This document shows positions 1 through 8,268 of a stretch of DNA of 64,000 nt, in pieces. Under the pieces are notes generated by a model that was not told the DNA's origin, ran no database searches, and saw only the letters and a program-made list of their open reading frames with translations. How positions within the stretch are numbered: the stretch's first letter is position 1; the number at the start of each line of letters is the position of its first letter. Source of the stretch: Pseudomonas sp. ANT_J12 (GTDB lineage: Bacteria; Pseudomonadota; Gammaproteobacteria; Pseudomonadales; Pseudomonadaceae); the NCBI RefSeq assembly GCF_008370045.1, contig NZ_VOBN01000001.1:124001-188000 (forward strand), written 5' to 3'. Made by a program: the position numbers and the translations under genes.

Positions 1-55
1 GAAAAAACCCGGCACGCCCGTCCTAGAGCAAGCGCTTGGGACAATCCACAGAAGC

Positions 56-64
56 TGTGGATAA
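56..64 (-). promoter_or_regulatory. DnaA-box-like 9-mer
   Basis: TGTGGATAA is the exact complement of the DnaA box TTATCCACA. Looser relatives flank it (AATCCACA at 43-50, GTGGACAA nearby). The single good box and the lack of a dnaA/dnaN context argue against an origin; it could regulate a gene off the left edge or be chance. Confidence 0.35.
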
Positions 65-338
65 CTCAGTGGACAACCCACCTTGAACTCTCGCAAAGCC
101 CTGTGTAATGGGGCTCGCAGTCAAACTGACGATTTTTTCACCAGTAAAAAAAAGCGATGTTTTTCATTGACTTAAATTTTCATTACAGGCACCTACCGGG
201 TTTGATGCCAAGGTGACAGCGGCGTGACAGTCTGCGCAACTAATGTGCACAAGTACCTTCGCGGTGGTTATATCGATGCACTTTTTCGGCGCATTTTGCA
301 GCCAAGCCTGGGGATAAGCCTGACTGGCGCATGGCCCC

Positions 339-391
339 GTAGCCGCTGCCGAGCGACGCGAGGCTGCGTTCGACTGCTTCGCTGCCGCTAC
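339..391. repeat. Palindromic intergenic repeat (REP-like)
   Basis: The element starts GTAGCCGCTGCCGAG and ends CTTCGCTGCCGCTAC, an imperfect inverted repeat around a GC-rich middle. It resembles a short palindromic repeat common between Pseudomonas genes. Confidence 0.6.
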
Positions 392-874
392 AGGCCTGAA
401 GAAAACTTTTTTTGCTGACACACTTCCTTTCTCAAATTCAATCCGTTAGTATCCGCGGCGTTAGTACCAAGCTGAAAGTCAATTCTGGTCGAACAAATCC
501 CCCCGGTCAGCCTTCCCTTAGAGAAGCCTCCACCGACAAAGCGGGATCGACCACCTCGATGGTTTCCAGGTAAACCTTGTGTCAACACTGCCTTTGAAAT
601 GAATGCAAAGGGTGTTGCGAAGCTCACTTACTCTGACCGAACCAGCCTGCAAATTGATCAGGATCTTCACCCCGGGCCCAGAACCTTTGCCCTTGATGTG
701 TTGCCTGCCCTCCTAAGTACCTACCTGCCAGCCCAAGCGCGCCAATTATCAGCGCTTCAAACTGTCTGCTTTGTTCCAGTCGGGTTCTTCGTTCGACCAA
801 CGGTGGTCGTCGTCACTGGAACGTTTAAATTTTGCACGGCTCTTACTCCGTGTCGCTTGTAGGAACACCTAATA

Positions 875-1099
875 ATGTCTACTCAAATCCACACTCAGGA
901 TGCCATTCGCACCCTAACCAACGCTTTTGCACCAATGAACTGCCTGATCATGGCCGCTCGCAAAGGCTGCTTCAGCTTCACTCTGGTCAACGAACACGGC
1001 ATCGCTCGTCACAGCGAACGCCTGTACCCCGATCAATACTCCAGCGCTGAACCGCTGCAGGCCGTGATCGATCGTACTCGCCAGGCACTGGTTGCCTGA
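875..1099 (+). CDS. Small hypothetical protein, 74 aa
   Basis: I do not recognise a domain. The ATG at 875 follows an AGGA-type ribosome binding site (GTAGGAACACC) at good spacing, and a strong terminator begins 24 bases after the stop, so this looks like a real single-gene transcription unit. The product is soluble with no signal peptide or membrane segment. It has one mixed central stretch (MNCLIMAARKGCFSFTLVNE) and a C-terminal helix-like tail. The alternative frame starting at 832 overlaps it and lacks a ribosome site. Function is unknown. Confidence 0.7.
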   Translation: MSTQIHTQDAIRTLTNAFAPMNCLIMAARKGCFSFTLVNEHGIARHSERLYPDQYSSAEPLQAVIDRTRQALVA

Positions 1100-1122
1100 G
1101 ACGCCAGAAAGACTGAAAACCG

Positions 1123-1153
1123 CAAAAGCCCTGCTCAAAAAGCGGGGCTTTTT
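1123..1153 (+). terminator. Intrinsic terminator of the 74-aa gene
   Basis: AAAAGCCCTGC pairs with GCGGGGCTTTT around a short A-rich loop and is followed by more T residues. Confidence 0.85.
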
Positions 1154-1377
1154 ATTGCCTGATATTTCTCTTTTCTCCCTCTCGGCCTAAGTACTAACCG
1201 ATATAACGGTTATAACTGGCTGCCGGAAATATTTTAAAAACAGGCCTTTACGGCGCGAATATGACACTACACTTCAACTCAAGCGGCTTGATCCGCTTCC
1301 GGCGAGCCTGAGTCGATTCACTGCTGCCAAAGCCCCCCATTCAGGTATCGCCGCCCATTTCATGTTTCGAGGGCTTT

Positions 1378-1860
1378 ATGGGTATCGCTGCCAGCGAACT
1401 GTGCCGTTATGTGATTCGCCCGACCTTGATCTACCTCGGGCGCCATAGCGCAACTGCCGAATCCCTGCTGCTGGGCATCGCCGCCAGCCAGTCAGCCCTT
1501 GGCTCCGCCCTGCATGACCGCCGTGGACATGGCCTGTATAGAATCGCCGAACCCCGCCACCGTGCCCTCTGGGATCACTACCTGGCCCTCGACCCTGAAC
1601 GGGCGAGCCTGGTGCGTGGCCTGGCCAGCCAGCACGCCTTTTTAAGCAGTCCGCACCTGGAATTGACCGTCAACCTGCGTTACGCCACCGCCATCGCCTG
1701 GCTGCTGGTAGAAGAGCAAAACACTCCCCTCCCCGATCCCGATGATGTGCTGGGCATGGCCCGAATCTGGCGCCAGACCTTCCAGCCCCAGGGACGCCTG
1801 CGCGACTTCACTTGCGCTTGGCAGACCTGTGTTTCATCGCTGAATCAGGTCGCTTGCTGA
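1378..1860 (+). CDS. Hypothetical protein, 160 aa
   Basis: The ATG at 1378 sits just after GAGGG. I recognise no family with confidence. The protein is mostly helical in character, with no signal peptide or clear membrane helix. The N-terminus (ELCRYVIRPTLIYLG) and the early LLLGIAASQSALGSAL segment recall helical domains found near lysis-type or tail-associated proteins, but that is only an impression. Two cysteines lie near the C-terminus. It stands alone between the 74-aa gene and the FadL-type porin. Codon use looks native, so it is probably a conserved genus-level gene of unknown function. Confidence 0.65.
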   Translation: MGIAASELCRYVIRPTLIYLGRHSATAESLLLGIAASQSALGSALHDRRGHGLYRIAEPRHRALWDHYLALDPERASLVRGLASQHAFLSSPHLELTVNLRYATAIAWLLVEEQNTPLPDPDDVLGMARIWRQTFQPQGRLRDFTCAWQTCVSSLNQVAC

Positions 1861-2006
1861 CCACCCGGTTGCACAAGATCCCACAACCGGTAGCGATTCT
1901 GGTCTGATTGTCCTACAAAACCGCTCTAACTCAACCCATACAGGCTATAGCGCTGGGACGAAAATGTTGGTAATTTTCGCCCCGGTGATCACCAGGAGTT
2001 CTAATA

Positions 2007-3278
2007 ATGAAAAAAGTAATGCTCAAAACCACCCTTAGCCTCGCCGTTACCTTGGCATCCACCCAGCTCTTCGCAAGTGGCTTCGCCATCAACGAACAAA
2101 GCATCAGCGGTATGGGTACAGGTTTTGCCGGGCGATCTTCATCTGCCGATGACGCAAGCACAATTTTTGGCAACCCTGCCGGCATGTCGCGCATCAAGCG
2201 CGAACAAGTGACCGGCGGCGCTGCAATGCTCGATGCACACACCGATATCAGCAAGTCCAGCTCCAGCCCTAACGGCGGCAGCCACGACGGCGACATGGTC
2301 CCGTTCATCGCCGTACCGATGGGCTACTACGTCAAGCCTATCGATGACAAATGGGCAGTCGGTGTTGGCGTGTACGCACCGTTCGGTCTGGTGACCGATT
2401 ACGAGCACGGTTTTGCCGGCCGCTACTTCGGCAGCACCAGCGATGTAAAAGTCGTGACCCTGCAACCGACCGTGAGCTACGCCTTCAACGACAAGGTGTC
2501 GATCGGTTTCGGTCCGACCATCAACCGTATCGACGGCAAGCTGGAATCGAACCTGTCGATTACCCAGGCAGCTCCAGATGGTGAAGTGAAGATCAAAGGC
2601 GACGACACCGCGCTGGGCTACAACATCGGTGTACTGGTTCAAGCCACCGACAGCACTCGTGTCGGCCTGACTTACCACTCGAAAGTGAAGTACAAGCTGG
2701 AAGGCAACACCAAGGTCAACTACGGCGTCCTCGCTGCCGTGGGCCAGAACCCAAGCCAGAAGTACGACGCATCGCTGGACCTGACCACCCCTGAATCGGT
2801 GGACTTCTCGGTTACTCATCAGCTCGACGACAAGTGGACCCTGTACGCAGGCAGCACCTGGACGCGCTGGAGCCGCCTGAAAGAAATCACCGTCGAAAAC
2901 AAAGGTGTTCCGGCCATCCTCAACGGTCAATTCGGTTCGATTACCGAAGAACAGAACTGGCACGACACCTGGGCTCACGCCATCGGCGCGTCCTACCAGC
3001 TGAACAAGGAATGGGTACTGCGTACCGGCCTGTCCTTCGACCAGGCACCGACCAACAACGTCGACCGTTCCCCACGTATCCCGACTGGCGATCGCAAGAT
3101 TTTCAGCCTGGGCGCCGGCTGGAGCCCGACCGACGACCTGACCATCGACGTGGCGTACTCGTACCTGCGTGAAGAGTCGGTCAAGGTCGCCAACAGCAAC
3201 GATCGTGGCCAGAGCTACGACGCCAAGTATCAAAACTATGCAAACGGTTTTGGTGTAGGCGCGACCTACCGCTTCTGA
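2007..3278 (+). CDS. FadL/OmpP1/TodX family outer membrane transporter
   Basis: This is a 423-aa outer membrane beta-barrel of the family that takes up long-chain fatty acids and other hydrophobic compounds. A Sec signal peptide covers about residues 1-24 (cleavage near LFA|SG). It is followed by the family signature GFAINEQSISGMGTGFAG and the NPAG motif near residue 52. The rest alternates short strands and ends in the terminal aromatic ATYRF expected of a BAM substrate. The start has an AGGAG-type site (CCAGGAGTTCTAATA). It is monocistronic, ending in a bidirectional terminator. The substrate cannot be read from sequence; fatty acids are the default guess. Confidence 0.93.
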   Translation: MKKVMLKTTLSLAVTLASTQLFASGFAINEQSISGMGTGFAGRSSSADDASTIFGNPAGMSRIKREQVTGGAAMLDAHTDISKSSSSPNGGSHDGDMVPFIAVPMGYYVKPIDDKWAVGVGVYAPFGLVTDYEHGFAGRYFGSTSDVKVVTLQPTVSYAFNDKVSIGFGPTINRIDGKLESNLSITQAAPDGEVKIKGDDTALGYNIGVLVQATDSTRVGLTYHSKVKYKLEGNTKVNYGVLAAVGQNPSQKYDASLDLTTPESVDFSVTHQLDDKWTLYAGSTWTRWSRLKEITVENKGVPAILNGQFGSITEEQNWHDTWAHAIGASYQLNKEWVLRTGLSFDQAPTNNVDRSPRIPTGDRKIFSLGAGWSPTDDLTIDVAYSYLREESVKVANSNDRGQSYDAKYQNYANGFGVGATYRF

Positions 3279-3316
3279 TGATTCAAGGCGAGCCTGAATC
3301 GCTCGCTGCCTGAATC

Positions 3317-3356
3317 GAAAAAGCCCCGCTCTCTTGTCCAGAGGCGGGGCTTTTTA
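3317..3356. terminator. Bidirectional terminator between porin and peroxidase genes
   Basis: AAAAAGCCCCGC and GCGGGGCTTTTT form a stem around a loop of about 15 bases, with T tracts in both orientations. It can end both the plus-strand porin gene and the minus-strand glutathione peroxidase transcript. Confidence 0.88.
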
Positions 3357-3367
3357 GTGGGCGTCGA

Positions 3368-3919
3368 TCAGGGTTTCGAGGCCAGGGCTTTTTCGACGGC
3401 TTCGATGAACTCAGGGTCGTCGGGCTTGGTCAGGCTGGAGAAATTGGCAATCACCTTGCCCTGGCGATCAACCACGTATTTGTAGAAATTCCACTTCGGC
3501 GCGCTGCTTTGCTCGGCGAGGATTTTGAACAAGTGAGTCGCGTCGGCACCGCGAACGTTCTGCGGCTCGGTCATGGTGAAGGTCACGCCGTAGTTGACGT
3601 AGCAGACCTTGGCGGTCTCAGCGCCGTCCTTGGCCTCTTGCTTGAAGTCATTGGACGGAACGCCGATCACCTCCAGCCCTTGGTCCTTGTAGCGCTGATA
3701 CAGCGCCTCAAGGCCTTTGAACTGTGGGGCGAACCCGCAGAAGCTCGCGGTGTTGACCACCACCAGCGGCTTGCCGGCGAAACGCTGGCACAGATCGATG
3801 GATTCCTTGGCGCGCAACTTGGGCAACGAGCCCTGCAACAGCTCCGGACAATCGGCCGCTTGCGCCAGCCCGGTGAACGCCATCAGCAACGCGGGGACTG
3901 CAAGCCAGCGTTTGAGCAT
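3368..3919 (-). CDS. Glutathione peroxidase family protein, exported
   Basis: A 183-aa thiol peroxidase that would reduce peroxides in the envelope. A signal peptide covers about residues 1-21 (LAQA|ADC). The peroxidatic cysteine is C61 in [16 protein letters not shown], and W143-N144 are present in KWNFYKY. The usual PCNQF segment reads VPSNDF, so the normal tetrad Gln is Asp91. C106 in [10 protein letters not shown] sits where thioredoxin-dependent members keep a resolving cysteine, so thioredoxin-like reduction is more likely than glutathione. It lies downstream of the 40-aa peptide and MFS genes on the same strand, and could be co-transcribed with them. Confidence 0.9.
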   Translation of the reverse strand: MLKRWLAVPALLMAFTGLAQAADCPELLQGSLPKLRAKESIDLCQRFAGKPLVVVNTASFCGFAPQFKGLEALYQRYKDQGLEVIGVPSNDFKQEAKDGAETAKVCYVNYGVTFTMTEPQNVRGADATHLFKILAEQSSAPKWNFYKYVVDRQGKVIANFSSLTKPDDPEFIEAVEKALASKP

Positions 3920-3975
3920 GTCGGTACATCCTTGAGAAGTCGTCAGAAGGTGACGTTACTCGCCCTCGCAACCCC

Positions 3976-4098
3976 CTAGCAAGCACCCATGCCCAGCTGC
4001 ATCAACGCCAGCCCGCCCTGGTGCCAGCCCCACCACGCCAGGGCCAGCAACAAGGCGCCGCCGGCGGCGACAATGATCCGTGGCCAGAGACTGTTCAT
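3976..4098 (-). CDS. 40-aa small membrane protein coupled to the MFS gene
   Basis: The frame starts at the ATG at 4098 and ends TAG at 3976. The start overlaps the MFS stop codon as ATGA, a typical sign of translational coupling. The peptide has a short N-terminus (MNSLWPRIIV), one hydrophobic segment of about 20 residues (AAGGALLLALAWWGWH), and a C-terminal tail ending MGAC. It is probably a single-pass inner membrane peptide. No family is recognised. It could be a small partner or modulator of the transporter, by analogy with other transporter-linked peptides, but that is inference. Confidence 0.6.
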   Translation of the reverse strand: MNSLWPRIIVAAGGALLLALAWWGWHQGGLALMQLGMGAC

Positions 4099-5303
4099 AT
4101 CGCACTCATTTGGGTTTGCAACCGCGCCACCGGCCGCTCGCGCACTGGCCAGTTCAGGGCGGCTGCCAACAGGCTCAAGAGTATCGCCACTTGCCAGATC
4201 AAGTCGTAGCTCCCCATCCGGTCATACACCACCCCGCCCAACCAGCCGCCGAGGAACGAGCCTAGCTGGTGGAACAGGAACACAATCCCACCGAGCATGG
4301 ACAGGTTTCGCACACCGAACAAGGTCGCCACGGTGCCGTTGGTCAATGGCACCGTGGACAGCCACAGGAAGCCCATGGCCATGCCGAACAAGTACGCCGT
4401 AGTCGTCGTGACCGGCGCCCACAGGAACAACCCGATCACCACCGCCCGCAGCAGGTACAAACCGGTAAGCAAACGCGGCTTGGACATCCGCCCGCCGAGC
4501 CAGCCTGCCGTATACGTCCCGAAGATATTGAACAACCCGATCAACGCCAGCACCGTGGTGCCGACGCTGGCCGGCAGGTGTTGGTCCACCAGATAGGCCG
4601 GCAGGTGCACGCCGATGAAGACCACCTGGAAACCGCAGACAAAAAAGCCGAACGCCAGCAGCCAGAACCCGGAGTGGGAACAGGCTTCACGCAAGGCTTC
4701 GGACAGGGTTTGTTCATGCCCGAGGGTCGGCAATGGCGTGTCCTTGAGCATGCTCACCAGCGGCACGATCAGCGCCACCAACAGGCCCAGCACCAACAAC
4801 GCGGCGGACCAGCCGAGCCAGCCGATCAACCCCAACGTACCGGGCAACATGGCGAACTGGCCGAAAGAACCGGCGGCGCTGGCAATGCCCATGCCCATGC
4901 TGCGTTTCTCCGGCGGCACCGCGCGACCGACCACGCCGAGGATCACCGAGAACGACGTACCGGACAAGCCGATGCCGATCAGCAGGCCGGCGCTCAGGGA
5001 CAAGGTCACGCCCGAGTCGGCAAAGCCCATGCAGATCAAGCCCACGGCGTACAACACGCCACCGACCAGCACCACTTTGGCTGCGCCGAAGCGGTCAGCC
5101 AAAGCACCGGTAAACGGCTGCGCCAGGCCCCAGATCAGGTTCTGCAAGGCGATGGCAAAGGCAAACGTCTCACGGCCCCAGCCGAACTCGGCACTCATGG
5201 GCGCCAGGAACAGCCCGAAGCCGTGGCGCACGCCCAAGGACAACGCGAGTATCAGCGCACTCCCCACCAATACCCAACCGCAAGTACGCCACATCGATGT
5301 CAT
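4095..5303 (-). CDS. MFS transporter
   Basis: A 402-aa inner membrane protein with about 12 hydrophobic segments. After TM2 it carries GALADRFGAAKVVLVGG, a recognisable form of the MFS loop 2-3 motif. The family resembles OFA/NarK-like and uncharacterised Pseudomonas MFS permeases; the substrate is not evident. Translation from ATG 5303 has a good site (CCGGAGAATAAG); ATG 5294 is an alternative. The promoter region contains a perfect 16-bp palindrome whose near copy precedes the adjacent marR gene, so the MarR protein probably controls this transporter. It overlaps the 40-aa gene downstream by 4 bases. Confidence 0.9.
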   Translation of the reverse strand: MTSMWRTCGWVLVGSALILALSLGVRHGFGLFLAPMSAEFGWGRETFAFAIALQNLIWGLAQPFTGALADRFGAAKVVLVGGVLYAVGLICMGFADSGVTLSLSAGLLIGIGLSGTSFSVILGVVGRAVPPEKRSMGMGIASAAGSFGQFAMLPGTLGLIGWLGWSAALLVLGLLVALIVPLVSMLKDTPLPTLGHEQTLSEALREACSHSGFWLLAFGFFVCGFQVVFIGVHLPAYLVDQHLPASVGTTVLALIGLFNIFGTYTAGWLGGRMSKPRLLTGLYLLRAVVIGLFLWAPVTTTTAYLFGMAMGFLWLSTVPLTNGTVATLFGVRNLSMLGGIVFLFHQLGSFLGGWLGGVVYDRMGSYDLIWQVAILLSLLAAALNWPVRERPVARLQTQMSAI

Positions 5304-5318
5304 TCTTATTCTCCGGTA

Positions 5319-5334
5319 GCGGGTATATACCCGC
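5319..5334. promoter_or_regulatory. Palindromic operator upstream of the MFS gene
   Basis: GCGGGTATATACCCGC is a perfect 16-bp palindrome 15 bases before the MFS start. The central TATATA could be the -10 box, so a bound repressor would block RNA polymerase. The near copy at the marR start supports a MarR binding site. Confidence 0.75.
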
Positions 5335-5355
5335 TTAAGATCGAAAAAACCGGCC

Positions 5356-5760
5356 TCAAGCCAGTTCGTTCAGCAATTTGATCAAGGTTTCACGTTTTTC
5401 GGCGCCCAGCCGATCGATCAACCGTTGCTGCGCCGCTTCCCACGCCGGCAAAGCGGCTGCCAGGCGTTCGGCGCCGGCCTCGGTGAGCCTCACGATGCGA
5501 TTGCGCATGTCCTCGCCCTCGACCATCGCCACCAGCCCTTCGCCCTCCAGCACCCGAAGATTGCGCCCGAGGGTGCTGCGGTCCAGGCCCATGGCCTCGG
5601 CCAGGGTGGAAATACTCGGTTGATCCAGTCGCTGCAGGTTACACAGCAAAGAATACTGGGCGACGTTGATCCCGAAGCCGTCGAGAGCGCCGTCGTAATG
5701 CCTGCTGACGCCACGGGCGGCGCGACGCAGGTTGGTGCATAAACATTGAGAGTCGAGCAT
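5356..5760 (-). CDS. MarR family transcriptional regulator
   Basis: A 134-aa winged-helix regulator, probably a ligand-responsive dimeric repressor. It shows the MarR pattern: an N-terminal dimerisation helix, the helix-turn-helix region (QPSISTLAEAMGLDRSTLGR, about residues 46-65), and the wing with VEGEDMRNRIVRLTEAG. I chose ATG 5760 because the family core begins at MLDSQCLCTNLRR; the frame is open further upstream, but that part runs into a REP element. There is no Shine-Dalgarno before 5760, and a palindrome containing TATATA ends 4 bases upstream, so the mRNA may be leaderless. It sits 52 bases before the MFS gene on the same strand. Confidence 0.9.
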   Translation of the reverse strand: MLDSQCLCTNLRRAARGVSRHYDGALDGFGINVAQYSLLCNLQRLDQPSISTLAEAMGLDRSTLGRNLRVLEGEGLVAMVEGEDMRNRIVRLTEAGAERLAAALPAWEAAQQRLIDRLGAEKRETLIKLLNELA

Positions 5761-5763
5761 GGT

Positions 5764-5779
5764 GCGTGTATATACCCGC
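5764..5779. promoter_or_regulatory. Operator copy at the marR start
   Basis: GCGTGTATATACCCGC matches the perfect palindrome upstream of the MFS gene at 15 of 16 positions. It lies three bases before the marR ATG, with TATATA placed to be the -10 box of the marR promoter. This suggests autoregulation. Confidence 0.72.
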
Positions 5780-5813
5780 GGTTGAATGAAAGCAAATTTT
5801 TGATACATCTGGC

Positions 5814-5907
5814 CCCGTAGGAGCGAGGCTTGCCCGCGAAGAACGCACCGCGGTATCGCAGGCACACCGCGTTATCGTTCTTCGCGGGCAAGCCTCGCTC
5901 CTACGGG
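5814..5907. repeat. REP doublet (REPIN-like)
   Basis: Two inverted copies of GTAGGAGCGAGGCTTGCCCG, each extending to an arm of about 32 perfectly matching bases, flank a GC-rich middle. The right arm supplies the TAG stop codon of cobS. The hairpin probably also ends the cobalamin operon transcript. Confidence 0.9.
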
Positions 5908-6638
5908 AGCAGCGCTAATCCAACGAGCAGCGTCATTTCCAGCAATTCCAACAACGCCCCCGCCGTATCGCCGGTGGTGCCGCCCAATCGCCGCATCATC
6001 ACCTGCCGCAACCAGACAAACACCACCGTCGCCAGCGCGAGCGCCACCAGGCCGTTGAAAAGGCCGGCGATCAACACGCAAACCAGCGCACTGACCGCCA
6101 ACACCTGCCAACCGGCCTGACGCGGCAGATGATCCGCCAACGCCTGCCCCAACCCGCCGGCGCGCACATAAGGCGTGGTCAGGAACAACCCCAACAACGC
6201 CGCCCGCCCGATCAACGGAACGATGACCAGCACAATGCCGTGCCCCTGCTCGATCAACGCCAGCAACGCGGCAAATTTCAGCAGCAACACCAACACCAGC
6301 GTCACCACCGCGATCGGACCGCTGCGTGGATCTTTCATGATGGTCAGGGTGCGTTCGCGATCACCAAATCCACCGAGCCAGGCATCGGCGCTGTCGGCCA
6401 GGCCATCCAGGTGCAACGCGCCGCTGAGCAAGACCCAAACCGTCAGCAGTAGCGCGGCGTGCAACAACAGCGGCGCGCCCGACAACAGCCCGTTCAACGC
6501 CCACAACAAACCGCCGAACAGCAGGCCGACCAGCGGATAAAACAGCAGCGAACGCCCCAACGCCTGAGGCGCCGGCATGCCCGGCAGACGAATCGGCAGG
6601 CTGCTCAAAAATTGCAGGGCGATCCAGAACGGCAACAT
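5901..6638 (-). CDS. cobS: Adenosylcobinamide-GDP ribazoletransferase
   Basis: This inner membrane enzyme performs the last joining step of cobalamin synthesis, condensing adenosylcobinamide-GDP with alpha-ribazole or its phosphate. The 245-aa product has the family N-terminus (FLSSLPIR), the acidic GALHLDGLADSADAWLGG segment near residues 86-103 that binds Mg, and several hydrophobic helices. It follows cobC by 2 bases and is the last gene of the operon. Its stop codon lies inside a REP element, so the C-terminal end may have been reset by the repeat. The gene is called cobV in the P. denitrificans nomenclature. Confidence 0.95.
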   Translation of the reverse strand: MLPFWIALQFLSSLPIRLPGMPAPQALGRSLLFYPLVGLLFGGLLWALNGLLSGAPLLLHAALLLTVWVLLSGALHLDGLADSADAWLGGFGDRERTLTIMKDPRSGPIAVVTLVLVLLLKFAALLALIEQGHGIVLVIVPLIGRAALLGLFLTTPYVRAGGLGQALADHLPRQAGWQVLAVSALVCVLIAGLFNGLVALALATVVFVWLRQVMMRRLGGTTGDTAGALLELLEMTLLVGLALLP

Positions 6639-6640
6639 GA

Positions 6641-7216
6641 TCAGAGCGCTTCCCGTAACAACGGGCCGGCGCCGACCGTCAGCGAATGCAACGACGCGTG
6701 GGCGACTTCAACGTTGAGCAACTGCTCGCGGGGCAAGCCACGGGCCTGGGCCAGCAGCAACTTCATGACGCCGCCATGGGTGATCAGCAATACCCGCTCG
6801 CCGGCATAGGCCGCGTGCAGCCGCTCGACCGCCGCCAATACTCGCGCAGAAAAGTCCGCCACTGGCTCGGCTTCGGGCGGGGTAAAGGAATACGGATCGG
6901 TCCAGAACCGCCCCAACGCTTCGGCACTGGTTTGCATCAGCACCGCCGTGCTCTGCCCTTCCCACGCGCCGAAATGCAGTTCTTGCAGGTCTTTTTCCAG
7001 CTGCACCGGCAGGCCGAGTTGCGCGCCAATTTCTTCGGCAAACCGCGCACAGCGCTGCAACGGCGAGCTGACCAGACGATCCCACGGCCCCTGCCCGATC
7101 ACTGCCGCACGTAACTGCGCCCAGCCCTTGTCGGTCAGCGCGTCGTCGAGGCTGCCACGCAAGCCGCCACCGAGCTCGGTCTCGCCGTGGCGCAAAAGAT
7201 CCAGGCGCAAAGTCAT
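6641..7216 (-). CDS. cobC: Histidine phosphatase, alpha-ribazole phosphatase
   Basis: A 191-aa phosphoglycerate-mutase-like enzyme. The catalytic motif is LLRHGETE with the phospho-accepting His10, and the second conserved histidine lies in [13 protein letters not shown] near residue 150. In this context it should dephosphorylate alpha-ribazole-5'-phosphate or adenosylcobalamin-5'-phosphate. The start overlaps the cobT stop as ATGA, and cobS follows after 2 bases. The family alone would allow other phosphate esters; the operon position gives the specificity. Confidence 0.9.
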   Translation of the reverse strand: MTLRLDLLRHGETELGGGLRGSLDDALTDKGWAQLRAAVIGQGPWDRLVSSPLQRCARFAEEIGAQLGLPVQLEKDLQELHFGAWEGQSTAVLMQTSAEALGRFWTDPYSFTPPEAEPVADFSARVLAAVERLHAAYAGERVLLITHGGVMKLLLAQARGLPREQLLNVEVAHASLHSLTVGAGPLLREAL

Positions 7217-8268
7217 GCCGGACGGTCCGCCACGGCCGCTTCAGCGAAGGTCGCCATCTGCCCATGAAGATCGCAGGCCAGGCGCAACAACGGCACCGCC
7301 AACGCCGCCCCACTGCCCTCGCCCAGACGCAGACCCAGATCCAGCAACGGCTCGGCGTTCAGGGTTTCCAGCACGTGACGATGGCCCGGCTCGGCGCCGC
7401 GATGGCCGAACAGCAGCCACTCGCGGCACTCTGGATTCAAACGCACCGCCACCAACGCGGCAACGCTGCAAATAAAGCCGTCCACCAACACCGCTACACC
7501 TTCCTGGGCGCAGGCGAGATAGGCACCGACCAACGCCACAATCTCAAACCCACCGAGGTTGAACAGGGTTTGCAGCGCATCGCCGCGTTGAGCGCCGTGC
7601 AACGCCAAAGCGCGTTCAATCACTTGCGCCTTATGGCTGACACCCGCCGCGTTCAACCCGGTGCCCGGCCCGGTCAGGTGTACCACCGGGCAATCCAGCA
7701 ACGCGCAAGCCAGGGCGCTGGCGGCGGTGGTGTTGCCGATACCCATTTCGCCGCCGATGAACAATTGCGCACCGTTGGCAATGGCGCGTAATACGCTGTC
7801 GCGACCGGCCTGCATCGCCCGTTCGCCTTGAGCGACGGTCATGGCCGGGCCGTTCACAAAGTTGGCCGTGCCGGGGCCGACGTTCAGATGGCGCACGCCA
7901 GGCAGGTTCAACGACGGTGTGACAGTGCCGAGATCGACCACTTCCAGTTGCGCGCCCAACTGCCGCGCCAACACGCTGATCGCCGCGCCGCCGGTGACGA
8001 AGTTGTGCAGCATCTGCCCGGTGACTTCCTGGGGAAACGCCGACACCCCTTCCGCGACCACGCCATGGTCACCGGCAAAAATCGCGATCCACAGCTGATC
8101 GAGGCTCGGCTTGACCTGTCCCTGCAACCCGGCCAGTTGCACCGCTACCGCTTCCAGTCGACCGAGGGAGCCGGCCGGTTTGGTCAGTTGCTGTTGCCGG
8201 GCCTCGGCCTGTTCGACGACGGCCGCATCGATCGGCTTGCACGGGTTCAGCCACCAGGATTGAGTCAT
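7213..8268 (-). CDS. cobT: Nicotinate-nucleotide--dimethylbenzimidazole phosphoribosyltransferase
   Basis: This cytoplasmic enzyme activates the lower ligand, transferring phosphoribose from nicotinate mononucleotide to 5,6-dimethylbenzimidazole to make alpha-ribazole phosphate. The 351-aa length is typical. Visible motifs are [10 protein letters not shown] near the N-terminus, [21 protein letters not shown], and the catalytic glutamate E317 in [12 protein letters not shown]. It overlaps cobU upstream and cobC downstream, each as ATGA. BluB in the same operon provides its benzimidazole substrate. P. denitrificans calls it CobU. Confidence 0.97.
   Translation of the reverse strand: MTQSWWLNPCKPIDAAVVEQAEARQQQLTKPAGSLGRLEAVAVQLAGLQGQVKPSLDQLWIAIFAGDHGVVAEGVSAFPQEVTGQMLHNFVTGGAAISVLARQLGAQLEVVDLGTVTPSLNLPGVRHLNVGPGTANFVNGPAMTVAQGERAMQAGRDSVLRAIANGAQLFIGGEMGIGNTTAASALACALLDCPVVHLTGPGTGLNAAGVSHKAQVIERALALHGAQRGDALQTLFNLGGFEIVALVGAYLACAQEGVAVLVDGFICSVAALVAVRLNPECREWLLFGHRGAEPGHRHVLETLNAEPLLDLGLRLGEGSGAALAVPLLRLACDLHGQMATFAEAAVADRPA

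Larger units (their letters stand above)
1..874. other. Intergenic region without a convincing gene
   Basis: The open frames here are short, lack Pseudomonas-like composition and have no good ribosome binding site, so I call none of them. The stretch holds a perfect DnaA-box-like 9-mer (56-64) and a palindromic repeat (339-391). The part just before 875 must contain the promoter and leader of the small gene starting there. An AT-rich patch at about 125-185 could be a promoter region for either strand. A small RNA cannot be excluded. Confidence 0.5.

Noticed and set aside
56..64. Replication origin
   Set aside because: Only one perfect DnaA box and no dnaA, dnaN or gidA-type neighbours.
4269..5381. 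Gln/His-rich plus-strand frame of 370 codons
   Set aside because: Antisense to the MFS transporter and made of low-complexity reverse-frame residues.
5814..5907. CRISPR-like appearance of repeated GAGGCTTGCCCGC units
   Set aside because: Copies are palindromic pairs scattered singly through the window, without regular spacers or cas genes; they are REP elements.
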